DNA from: Burkholderiales bacterium
Lineage (GTDB): Bacteria > Pseudomonadota > Gammaproteobacteria > Burkholderiales > Burkholderiaceae_C
Assembly: GCA_028869095.1 (NCBI GenBank)
Contig: JAGWTE010000005.1
Coordinates: 1-34,835 of the forward strand
Direction: 5' to 3'
Length of the DNA: 34,835 nt
This document shows, in pieces, positions 27,111-34,835 of this stretch. Position numbers and translations under genes: made by a program. The number at the start of each line of letters is the position of its first letter. Position 1 is the first letter of the stretch. The notes below the pieces were generated by a model that had not been told where the DNA came from, did no database searches, and saw nothing but the letters and a program-made list of their open reading frames with translations.

Positions 27111-27968
27111 ATGCACCTCATCAACGCCGATCTGCACTGCCACTCCAATGTGTCAGATGGCACCCTGTCGCCCGAAGCGGTGGCAGCGCGCGCCTGTGCC
27201 AATGGCGTCCAGTTGTGGTCCCTGACCGACCATGATGAAGTGGGTGGGCAGCACCGCGCTCACCAAGCGGCCAATGCGTTGGGCATGGGCTACTTGGCCG
27301 GCTCTGAAATCTCGGTCACCTTCGCGCACAAAACCGTTCACATCGTCGGATTGGGCTTTGATCCGGATGACGCTCAATTGGTGCAAGGCCTGCACGAGAC
27401 GCGCAATGGCCGCGAACGCCGTGCCCGTGACATGGCGGCTGATCTGGCTCGCGTGGGCATTCCCGGCACGTTTGAGGGGGCGCTCAAATACGTTGGCAAC
27501 CCCGATTTGATCTCGCGAACGCACTTTGCACGCTACATGGTCGAGATCGGTGTGTGCGGTGATCCTCATGAGGTCTTCAAAAAGTACCTGACTGAAGGCA
27601 AGCCGGGCTTTGTCGAACACCGTTGGGCCAAGTTGGCCGACGCGGTTCGCTGGATCACCGAGGCCGGTGGCATCGCCGTCGTCGCCCACCCTGGTCGATA
27701 CGATTTCACCCCCAACGAAGAGTACGCCTTGTTCACCGAATTCAAGGCGCACGGCGGTTTGGGTGTGGAGGTGGTGACCGGTAGCCACACGGTGCCCGAG
27801 TACCAAAAATACGCCGACATGGCCCAGGAGTTCGATCTGCTGGCGTCGCGCGGCTCTGACTTCCATGACCCCGCCGAAAGCCACACCGATCTGGGTACCT
27901 TGCCGGCTCTGCCCCGCTCCGTTCGTCCGGTCTGGGACGCGTTGGCACACCGAATTTTGATGCCTTGA
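27111..27968 (+). CDS. PHP-domain phosphoesterase (nucleoside bisphosphate phosphatase-like)
   Basis: NADLHCHSNVSDGTLSPEAVAARA...LTDHDEVGG...VVAHPGRY...GSDFHDP metal-binding motifs. Confidence 0.93.
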   Translation: MHLINADLHCHSNVSDGTLSPEAVAARACANGVQLWSLTDHDEVGGQHRAHQAANALGMGYLAGSEISVTFAHKTVHIVGLGFDPDDAQLVQGLHETRNGRERRARDMAADLARVGIPGTFEGALKYVGNPDLISRTHFARYMVEIGVCGDPHEVFKKYLTEGKPGFVEHRWAKLADAVRWITEAGGIAVVAHPGRYDFTPNEEYALFTEFKAHGGLGVEVVTGSHTVPEYQKYADMAQEFDLLASRGSDFHDPAESHTDLGTLPALPRSVRPVWDALAHRILMP

Positions 27969-28004
27969 GCTTGACTGGGGCCTGAAGCAGTTAGGCTAGA
28001 GCCC

Positions 28005-28634
28005 ATGGCTCAATACTTTGAAGTTCACCCGCAGCATCCTCAGCCCCGCTTGATCAAGCAGGCCGCAGACATCTTGCATCGTGGGGGCGTCGCCGCCATT
28101 CCGACCGATTCCTGCTACGCCTTGGTTTGCCATCTGGACGACAAGGCGGCGGTCGATGCCTTGCGCCGCATTCGCGGTGTCGACGAGCGGCATCACCTCT
28201 CACTGCTGTGTCGAGACCTGTCTGAGCTCGCCAACTACGCCCGCGTCGACAACAAGCAATACCGCATGCTCAAGGCTGCAACACCCGGTCCGTATGCCTT
28301 CATTTTGGAGGCCACCAAGGAGGTGCCGCGCCGCGTGTCCCACCCTTCGCGCCGCACCATTGGCCTGCGGGTTCCGGATCACGTCGTGACCCAGGCTTTG
28401 CTTGAGCAAATGGGGCAGCCTTTGCTGGCAACCACCTTGATCCTGCCGGACCAGGAGCAAGCGCTCAACGACCCTCAAGAGATTCGCGCACAACTGGAAA
28501 AGCGCATTCAGGCGGTTGTCGATGCCGGCGCCTGCGCGATGGAGCCCTGCACGGTGATCGACCTCAGCTCAGGCGAGGTGCAAGTGGTGCGTCAAGGGCG
28601 AGGGGGTGTGGCGGCGCTGGGGCTGTCCGCCTGA
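28005..28634 (+). CDS. L-threonylcarbamoyladenylate synthase family protein (YciO/Sua5/YrdC)
   Basis: GGVAAIPTDSCYALVC, GPYAFILEATKEVPRRV, RTIGLRVPDH. Confidence 0.93.
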   Translation: MAQYFEVHPQHPQPRLIKQAADILHRGGVAAIPTDSCYALVCHLDDKAAVDALRRIRGVDERHHLSLLCRDLSELANYARVDNKQYRMLKAATPGPYAFILEATKEVPRRVSHPSRRTIGLRVPDHVVTQALLEQMGQPLLATTLILPDQEQALNDPQEIRAQLEKRIQAVVDAGACAMEPCTVIDLSSGEVQVVRQGRGGVAALGLSA

Positions 28635-29038
28635 TGGCGGGCCGGCTGGCCGGCTTGACGTTGAAGCGCCAGGGTGACCCATTGGGCGTCAAACCCCAGG
28701 TTCCATAGGCCACGTACCTGCATCAGGGGGACGCCTGGTGAGCCTTGGCGCTCAAATTCCGCCTGGCAATGGGCTTCTTGCTCAACGTTGCACTCGGTAA
28801 ATGGCACGTGGTTGCGGCCCAACCAGTCGCGAGCCTGGGCGCAGTACGGGCAGCTGGATGTGGTGTACATCAGCACGTCGCCAGCCTTCACGGGATGCTG
28901 TTGCAGCACCTCAGCCAAGGCCTGGCTTTGACGCTGGCTTTGCCACCATTGCAGCGCTTGAAACAGTCCCCAAACCACGCCCAAGGTGATCAACAAGGTC
29001 CACCACGACGAGGCCCGAGGCTGAGGCGCTGGCGTCAT
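28592..29038 (-). CDS. Membrane-anchored glutaredoxin-like protein
   Basis: N-terminal TM; VLMYTTSSCPYCAQARDWL...GVPLMQV. Confidence 0.85.
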   Translation of the reverse strand: MTPAPQPRASSWWTLLITLGVVWGLFQALQWWQSQRQSQALAEVLQQHPVKAGDVLMYTTSSCPYCAQARDWLGRNHVPFTECNVEQEAHCQAEFERQGSPGVPLMQVRGLWNLGFDAQWVTLALQRQAGQPARHQADSPSAATPPRP

Positions 29039-29052
29039 CGCCGTTCAGCCGG

Positions 29053-29670
29053 TCAGGCCTTTTGGCCCAGCTTGCTTTCTTGGCCGGCCAGCAGTTTGCG
29101 GATGTTGGCCTCGTGACGCCAGATCAGCAGAACACTCATCACGACGATGGCGCCTGTGGTGACGCTCACCCCCCAGCCGAAAGCGTGAATCAGCGGGGCG
29201 GCAATCGAGGCTGTCAAGGCAGCCAGCGACGAGTAACGGAAGATCGCGGCCATGGCGATCCAGACCAGCAACACGCCGCCACCCAGTGCCCCAGAAAAGC
29301 CCAGCAACACACCCGCTGCCGTGGCGACCCCCTTGCCACCCTCGAATTTGAAAAACACGGGCCACAAATGGCCCAGGAAGGCGCCCAGACCGGCGACAGC
29401 AACCACTTGTTCAGACAGGCCCAGATGTTGAGCCACCACCACGGGCACATAGCCCTTGACGGCATCGAACAACAGGGTCAGCACAGCCGCGCCTTTGTTA
29501 CCCGAGCGCAGCACATTGGTCGCACCTGGGTTGCCTGAGCCATAAGTGCGCGGGTCAGCCAGGCCAAACAGTCGGCTGACGATGACCGCAAAGGACAAAG
29601 ACCCCACCAGGTAGGAGGCGACGGCCGCCACGGCCGTGATGACCATCGGGTCAAAACTGTTCAGATTCAT
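29053..29670 (-). CDS. plsY: Glycerol-3-phosphate acyltransferase PlsY
   Basis: YLVGSLSFAVIVSRLFGLADPRTYGSGNPGATNVLRSG...GHLWPVFFKFEGGKGVATAAGV. Confidence 0.95.
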   Translation of the reverse strand: MNLNSFDPMVITAVAAVASYLVGSLSFAVIVSRLFGLADPRTYGSGNPGATNVLRSGNKGAAVLTLLFDAVKGYVPVVVAQHLGLSEQVVAVAGLGAFLGHLWPVFFKFEGGKGVATAAGVLLGFSGALGGGVLLVWIAMAAIFRYSSLAALTASIAAPLIHAFGWGVSVTTGAIVVMSVLLIWRHEANIRKLLAGQESKLGQKA

Positions 29671-29741
29671 GGACATTGAACGGATCCGCAAACGGATCGT
29701 GGAGAGGGTGACAACAGGCCGCCAGTGTAGTGGCAGGTGTT

Positions 29742-29760
29742 GTATGTGGTCACCACATAC
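29742..29760. promoter_or_regulatory. 19-bp near-perfect palindrome, candidate operator
   Basis: gtatgtggt-c-accacatac, 9-bp perfect arms in a divergent intergenic region. Confidence 0.5.
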
Positions 29761-29861
29761 CCCGTCAGCTTGAGGGGCGCCGTGGGTTTATCCCATGTCG
29801 TGGCATGCGGGTGCCTCACCACAATCCCGGGGTTTCATGTCATTGCATTGTTGGTTTCAAC

Positions 29862-30620
29862 ATGATCACGTATCAAAGTCGTCAGGGTTGGCGGCGTCCT
29901 TGGGTTGGGGCGTTGTTGGTAGGCGCGTTGTTGGTAGGCGCGTTGGTCGGGGCCACCGCTTGGTGGTGGTTGACCCGCGCTGACGAGTCCGTGCCTGCCC
30001 GCGTCGAGCCAGGTAGGCCCGCCTCTTGGCCTGCCGTGGCTGCCGGCCCCAAGCTGGTCGAATCGGCGCTGGTGACCCCTCCGCCCGTGTTGGCCGACGG
30101 GCGTCCGGCTGATTTCACTCCCGAAGACTGGGCCGCCTTGAAAGAGGCCATGGCCAAAACCCCCAATCCCAAGGCCGAAACCGAGCGGGTACTCAAGTAC
30201 TTGCGGTTTCAACGGGGCTTTGAGCAATGGCAAAGTCTCAAGGGCTCGCCTGACGTGGCCCATCGCCAGGAATTGGCCAAGCGCCTGCTGGAGCAAGTGC
30301 CTGAGCGCTTGCGTCAAGGCGAGGCCTCCATGGGTGAGGCCCTGATGCTGGCCACGGCTTTGTGGACGGACCTGGAGCCCAACGAAGACCTGCGCAAGCA
30401 GCGCATTGACGAGGCCAAAAACATCCTGATCAACGCTGCGCCCAAGCCGGATGCCGAGCAGGTGGCCCAAGACGCATCCCGTTTGACCGAGTACAAGCGC
30501 CGCGAAGCAGCCATCGTGGCTGACTGGCAGGCCAAGCCTGCAGCACAGCGCGACCAGGCCAAGCTGGAAGAGGCTCTGGAGTCGGCCCGCCGGGCTGTTT
30601 ACGCAAGGGATAAGAACTGA
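29862..30620 (+). CDS. Hypothetical membrane-anchored protein
   Basis: Start MITYQSRQGWRRPW, one N-terminal TM, then soluble helical region. Confidence 0.65.
   Translation: MITYQSRQGWRRPWVGALLVGALLVGALVGATAWWWLTRADESVPARVEPGRPASWPAVAAGPKLVESALVTPPPVLADGRPADFTPEDWAALKEAMAKTPNPKAETERVLKYLRFQRGFEQWQSLKGSPDVAHRQELAKRLLEQVPERLRQGEASMGEALMLATALWTDLEPNEDLRKQRIDEAKNILINAAPKPDAEQVAQDASRLTEYKRREAAIVADWQAKPAAQRDQAKLEEALESARRAVYARDKN
29911..29940 (+). repeat. Exact 15-bp tandem duplication inside a TM segment
   Basis: cgttgttggtaggcg x2, encoding part of GALLVGALLVGALVG. Confidence 0.9.
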
Positions 30621-30662
30621 GCGGCGGCGCCACGCCTGGGAGCCCGATAAAATCGGGTTCAC

Positions 30663-31436
30663 ATGACAAGTTCGACAGACAGTTTGGCGCACGACGGTGT
30701 GCAGTTTGATGCCCTGATGCGCCAGATGCCTTTGGATCTGGGGCCCGTTGCCGCCCCTGGTCTGGATGATTTCATCGTGGGTGACAATGCGCAGGCGCTG
30801 AACTGGCTGCGTAACTGGCCCCAAGCTGGCTCGAACCAGAGTCCGGTGTACCTGTGGGGCGCGTCTGGTGTCGGCAAAACCCATTTGCTGCGTGCCTTGG
30901 TGGAAAAGGCCGTGGCACTGCAGTTTGGCGTCATCTGGCTCAATGCGCAGACCTGCCAGATCTGGGATGCACCTGATCCGCAAGGGCCCACTTTGGCCGT
31001 CATCGATGACTGCGATTTGCTGGACGCGCACAACCAGCATCTGGCCTTCAACCTCTTCATCGAATCGGCCACGGCGGGTGTCTCTGATGTGGTGGGCGAG
31101 GGCGGTGTGCCCATGTTGAGCATCGTGGCTGCCGGCCGTGTCCCGCCTGTTGATTTACCAGTGCGAGACGACTTGCGGACCCGATTGGGCTGGGGCCTGA
31201 CCTTTGCGCTCGAAGCGCTGGACGAGGCCGGCGTACGCGATGCCTTGCAGCGCGAAGCGGCGCGGCGCGGCATCGACCTGGGTGAGGGCGTTTTGAGCTA
31301 CCTGCTCACGCGCTACAGCCGCGACTTGGGATTTTTGATGGCACTGCTGGACCGACTGGACCGCTTTGCCCTGGCCGAGCACCGCGTGGTGACCGTGCCG
31401 CTACTGAAACAAATGCTGGCCTTGGAGACCCCATGA
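30663..31436 (+). CDS. hda: DnaA regulatory inactivator Hda
   Basis: DnaA-like AAA: LDDFIVGDNAQAL, VYLWGASGVGKTHLLRAL, lacks DnaA N- and C-terminal domains. Confidence 0.92.
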   Translation: MTSSTDSLAHDGVQFDALMRQMPLDLGPVAAPGLDDFIVGDNAQALNWLRNWPQAGSNQSPVYLWGASGVGKTHLLRALVEKAVALQFGVIWLNAQTCQIWDAPDPQGPTLAVIDDCDLLDAHNQHLAFNLFIESATAGVSDVVGEGGVPMLSIVAAGRVPPVDLPVRDDLRTRLGWGLTFALEALDEAGVRDALQREAARRGIDLGEGVLSYLLTRYSRDLGFLMALLDRLDRFALAEHRVVTVPLLKQMLALETP

Positions 31437-32101
31437 ATTTGTGCCTGTTTGACCTGGACCACACCCTCTTGCCCTTGGACTCAGACCATGAGTTCGGTGA
31501 ATTCCTGATCCGCCAAGGGCTGGCCGATGCGGTGCAGTACCGTCAGACCAATGACGGCTTCTACCAACAATACTGCGAAGGCACCTTGGTGCTGGATGAC
31601 TACATCCGCTTTACCACCAGCATCTGGCGGCAAATGACCCCAGCTGAGCAATTGCACCTGCAGCAGGCCTTCATGGACGAGGTCATCTACCCCGCCATGC
31701 AGCCTCAGGCTGTCGAGCTGGTGGAGGCCCACCGTGCCAAGGGCGATTTGTTGGCCATCGTCACGGCCACCAACGAATTTGTGACCCGTCCCATTGCCGA
31801 CGCCTTTGATGTGGCCGATCTGTTGGCTGTACGCCTCGTTCGTGATGCCCAAGGGCGTGTCACCGGGGCGATTGACGGCGTGCCCTCCTTCCGAGAGGGC
31901 AAAATCACACGTGTGGAACAATGGCTGGCCGACAAAGGCCATCAGCTGAGCGATTTTGATCGCGTCAGCTTCTACAGCGATTCCCCCAACGACCTGCCTT
32001 TACTGGAGAGAGCCAACGATCCAGTGGCCACCAACCCCAGCCCCGCGCTGGAAACGGTGGCCCTTGAGCGTGGCTGGCGTGTTCTTCGATTGTTCGCATG
32101 A
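31433..32101 (+). CDS. HAD-IB (SerB-like) hydrolase
   Basis: LCLFDLDHTLLPLDSD, IVTATNEFVTRPIA, FYSDSPNDLPLLE; ATGA overlap with hda. Confidence 0.93.
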   Translation: MNLCLFDLDHTLLPLDSDHEFGEFLIRQGLADAVQYRQTNDGFYQQYCEGTLVLDDYIRFTTSIWRQMTPAEQLHLQQAFMDEVIYPAMQPQAVELVEAHRAKGDLLAIVTATNEFVTRPIADAFDVADLLAVRLVRDAQGRVTGAIDGVPSFREGKITRVEQWLADKGHQLSDFDRVSFYSDSPNDLPLLERANDPVATNPSPALETVALERGWRVLRLFA

Positions 32102-33615
32102 TCAAAAGTCTGATTGACAAGATTCTCAAGCCCCGTTCGGGTGCGGCCGGCCGTCAGGCCAAAACACGCATCCCGACGGGCAAGCGCGTCGAAGTGCCTC
32201 AAAGTGAGCACGGAATCGACGTCAACCTCGTCGACGACCGGGCCATGCGCGTGGTCGAAACCCTGCAAAACGCCGGGTATGAGGCCTACATCGTCGGTGG
32301 TGCGGTGCGCGACCTGATCCTGGGGCATCGTCCCAAAGATTTCGACGTGGCCACCAACGCCACGCCGGAGCAGGTCAAAGGACTGTTTCGCCGCGCCTTC
32401 ATCATCGGTCGTCGTTTCCGGATCGTCCACGTGGTCTATGGCCGTGGCCGAGAAAACGAAGTCATCGAGGTGTCGACCTTCCGCGCCTATCTGGACGCCA
32501 CGGCGGCCGAGCAAGTCTCTGGCAACGAAAAGACATCCCGCAAAGAGTTGGCTGACAAGTCCCATGTGGTCGACGCCAGCGGCCGCGTGCTGCGCGACAA
32601 CGTCTGGGGGCCGCAAGACCAGGACGCGGCGCGCCGTGACTTCACCGTCAACGCCATGTACTACGACCCGCGAACGGGCATCGTGGTCGACTTCCACCAT
32701 GGCATCAAAGATGCCAAAAAGCGCGTGCTGCGCATGATCGGCGTGCCTGAGGTGCGTTACCGCGAAGACCCGGTTCGCATCATCCGCGTCGTGCGCTTTG
32801 CCGCCAAGCTGGGCTTTGAGATCGAGCCCAAGACCCGCGAACCCTTGCAGGAAATGGCCGAGTTGCTGAGCAACGTGCCCCAGTCGCGCTTGTTTGACGA
32901 AATGATCAAGTTGCTGCAGACCGGGCACGCCCGTGCGTCGCTGGATCAGTTGCGCAAGCAGGGACTGGACCGCGGTGTGTTCCCCATCTTGGATGCCGTG
33001 TTTGACGAAGCCCGCCGCCATCCTGGTCGCGAGCAGTTCGTTCAACTGGCGCTGGCCGACACCGACCGCCGCGTGTCTGAAGGCAAGCCCGTGGCGCCCA
33101 GCTTCTTGCTGGCCTGCCTGCTGTGGCATGACGTGCAGGATCACTGGAAGCGCGCCATGGCCAAGGGCGAGCCCGCCTTCCCGGCGCTGCAAGCAGCCAC
33201 CGACGCAGTGTTTGACGCCAGCATTGGCGACATCTCTGGTCGCGGCAAGCTGGCCGCCGACATGCGCGAGATCTGGACCATGCAACCCCGCTTTGACAAG
33301 CGTGTGGGCAATGGCCCTCTGACCCTGGTCGAGCAACCACGCTTCCGTGCTGGCTTTGACTTTTTGCGCCTGCGCGGTCAATGTGGTGAGATCGACCCCA
33401 CTCTGGCGAGTTGGTGGGAGGCTTTTTCGCTGGCCGATGCCCACGAGCGCAAGCACCTGATGGACGAAGCGCGCCAGCAAGAGTCGGCCAAACGCGCTGC
33501 CCTGGCTGCCAATGGTGGCAGCGGTGAAGACGGTGACGCCCCGGCCAAGAAACGCCGCCGTCGCCGCCGCAAGCCTGCGGGTGAGGGCGCTTCGCGCGAG
33601 ACCCAAGAGGACTGA
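32098..33615 (+). CDS. pcnB: Poly(A) polymerase
   Basis: AYIVGGAVRDLILGHRPKDFDVATNATPEQVKGLFRR; basic C-terminus KKRRRRRRKP; ATGA overlap. Confidence 0.95.
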   Translation: MIKSLIDKILKPRSGAAGRQAKTRIPTGKRVEVPQSEHGIDVNLVDDRAMRVVETLQNAGYEAYIVGGAVRDLILGHRPKDFDVATNATPEQVKGLFRRAFIIGRRFRIVHVVYGRGRENEVIEVSTFRAYLDATAAEQVSGNEKTSRKELADKSHVVDASGRVLRDNVWGPQDQDAARRDFTVNAMYYDPRTGIVVDFHHGIKDAKKRVLRMIGVPEVRYREDPVRIIRVVRFAAKLGFEIEPKTREPLQEMAELLSNVPQSRLFDEMIKLLQTGHARASLDQLRKQGLDRGVFPILDAVFDEARRHPGREQFVQLALADTDRRVSEGKPVAPSFLLACLLWHDVQDHWKRAMAKGEPAFPALQAATDAVFDASIGDISGRGKLAADMREIWTMQPRFDKRVGNGPLTLVEQPRFRAGFDFLRLRGQCGEIDPTLASWWEAFSLADAHERKHLMDEARQQESAKRAALAANGGSGEDGDAPAKKRRRRRRKPAGEGASRETQED

Positions 33616-33621
33616 ACATCC

Positions 33622-34155
33622 ATGGCTGAGCCGCAGATCCCCCCGCGTTTTCGCGCCTTGGTGGGCATGGGGGGCAATCTGGGCGATGTGGCTGCGCAGC
33701 TGCGCTCGGCCCTGTCTGCTTTGGAGACCCTGCCGTGGACCCGGGTGGAGGGCGTCTCGTCTGTGTACCAGACCGCCCCGGTGGATGCGTCCGGCCCCGA
33801 TTACCTCAACGCCGTGGTGGCCCTGCAGTCCGCATTGGGGCCTGAGGAATTGCTTCGCGCCTTGCTGCAATTGGAGTGCGACCACGACCGCACGCGCCCT
33901 TATCGCCATGCCCCTCGCACCCTGGACCTGGACCTGCTGTGGTTTGGGGGCGCCCAGCGCGACACGGCAACTTTGACCTTGCCGCACCCACGCATGCTGC
34001 AACGCGCATTTGTGCTGGAGCCTTTGAGCGATTTGTTGGATACTCAAAAATGGCCTTGGCCCGCAGATTTACCCCGCCCGACGGCGCAAGAGCGCCAGTT
34101 TTTGGCCCAGCAGCAGGGCATTGCCCAAATCGAATCGCTGCATTTGGCTAAATAG
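33622..34155 (+). CDS. folK: 2-amino-4-hydroxy-6-hydroxymethyldihydropteridine pyrophosphokinase
   Basis: GMGGNLGDVAAQLRSAL, SSVYQTAPV, RPYRHAPRTLDLDLLWFG, LPHPRMLQRAFVLEPL. Confidence 0.95.
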   Translation: MAEPQIPPRFRALVGMGGNLGDVAAQLRSALSALETLPWTRVEGVSSVYQTAPVDASGPDYLNAVVALQSALGPEELLRALLQLECDHDRTRPYRHAPRTLDLDLLWFGGAQRDTATLTLPHPRMLQRAFVLEPLSDLLDTQKWPWPADLPRPTAQERQFLAQQQGIAQIESLHLAK

Positions 34156-34346
34156 TAGAAATTTGTCAAAAACCGGGGTAGAATCTCAGGCTTTGTTGGT
34201 GGGGCTTGCTTTGATGCTTGCAAAAAAGTCCCCTGGCGTGGCGGTTTAGACCCAGTCATGCACACCCCGTTGGGCAGACCCGTTTCCATCCGCGGAAACC
34301 GGGAGCGGGCCCTGGCCCGGAGGCCTGTGTGAGTGATCCGAACCCA

Positions 34347-34406
34347 ATGTCAGAGGCCGTTGAAGCCAGCCCTTTGAATGCATTCATACTGAAAGCGAAT
34401 CTGTAA
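34347..34406 (+). CDS. Candidate leader peptide overlapping rpsU start (TAATG)
   Basis: [19 protein letters not shown] ends at TAA 34404-34406; rpsU ATG starts at 34406. Confidence 0.3.
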
Positions 34407-34618
34407 TGACGACCATCCGTGTCAAAGAAAACGAGCCGTTTGACGTGGCCCTGCGCCGTTTCAAGCGCACCATTGAAAAGCTGGGTCTGCTGACCGAACT
34501 GCGCGCACGCGAGTTCTACGAAAAGCCCACCGCTGAACGCAAGCGCAAGAAGGCTGCTGCCGTCAAGCGCCACTACAAGCGCGTGCGCAGCATGCAACTG
34601 CCCAAGAAGCTGTACTGA
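34406..34618 (+). CDS. rpsU: 30S ribosomal protein S21
   Basis: [56 protein letters not shown]. Confidence 0.97.
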
Positions 34619-34674
34619 TACCGGTCTGCTTCTGAACCGGTCAAAATGGCTATCCGCCTGATCGGTTCCTGCAT

Positions 34675-34708
34675 AAAGCCCGCGCGGGGACGCCCATGCG
34701 GGCTTTTT
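34675..34708 (+). terminator. Rho-independent terminator/attenuator after rpsU
   Basis: aaagcccgc ... gcgggcttt stem followed by TTGTTTTTTG. Confidence 0.82.
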
Positions 34709-34750
34709 GTTTTTTGCATCCATTTCAACCATCCAACCTGATTCACTGCC

Positions 34751-34835
34751 ATGAGCTTGAAAGCACGTATCTCTGATGACATGAAGGCCGCCATGCGCGC
34801 CAAAGAGGCCGACCGTCTGGGCACCATCCGGATGC
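34751..34835 (+). CDS. GatB/YqeY-domain protein, truncated by window end
   Basis: MSLKARISDDMKAAMRAKEADRLGTIRM matches YqeY N-terminus; usual position after rpsU. Confidence 0.85.
   Translation, partial: MSLKARISDDMKAAMRAKEADRLGTIRM

Noticed and set aside
31972-34047. 691-aa minus-strand ORF opposite pcnB/folK
   Set aside because: Spans two well-supported genes; Gln/His-rich composition typical of antisense frames.
1-34835. CRISPR arrays, transposases, integrases or phage genes
   Set aside because: No spaced direct repeats or mobile-element proteins in the sequence or ORF list; tRNA-His flank shows no integrase or att-like duplication.

Overview
High-GC bacterial chromosomal window, probably from Burkholderiales/Comamonadaceae; that placement is inferred from gene content and order, not from a search. 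Left part: tRNA-His, small hypothetical genes, an outer-membrane protein, an HU protein with a Lys/Ala-rich tail, a DUF1566-like protein, a TAXI solute-binding protein, a fused indolepyruvate ferredoxin oxidoreductase-type protein and an EamA transporter. The centre (about 10.1-25.6 kb) is a large nitrate/nitrite assimilation locus. A minus-strand run reads nirB - Tat-like tandem PilJ/NarX-like protein - Rieske NirD - Nas/Nap-type molybdoprotein - fused DmsB/DmsC-like membrane FeS protein - small unknown protein - second molybdoprotein NasA with C-terminal BFD-like domain - ybiB. A divergent PP2C/Ser-Thr kinase fusion and a NarK-type transporter flank it. I read sigma54-like -24/-12 promoters upstream of nirB and of the transporter gene, plus an 11/12 NtrC-like palindrome in the nirB/kinase intergenic region. 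Right part: dcd, DUF1801-like, PHP phosphatase, YciO/Sua5, glutaredoxin-like, plsY, hda-HAD-pcnB-folK, rpsU and the start of a YqeY gene. The strongest candidate for an under-described system is the dual nitrate-reductase operon, which pairs a soluble NasA with a cytoplasmic catalytic subunit apparently tied to a quinol-type membrane anchor, together with its exported double P-box protein. No CRISPR array, prophage or transposon was seen.
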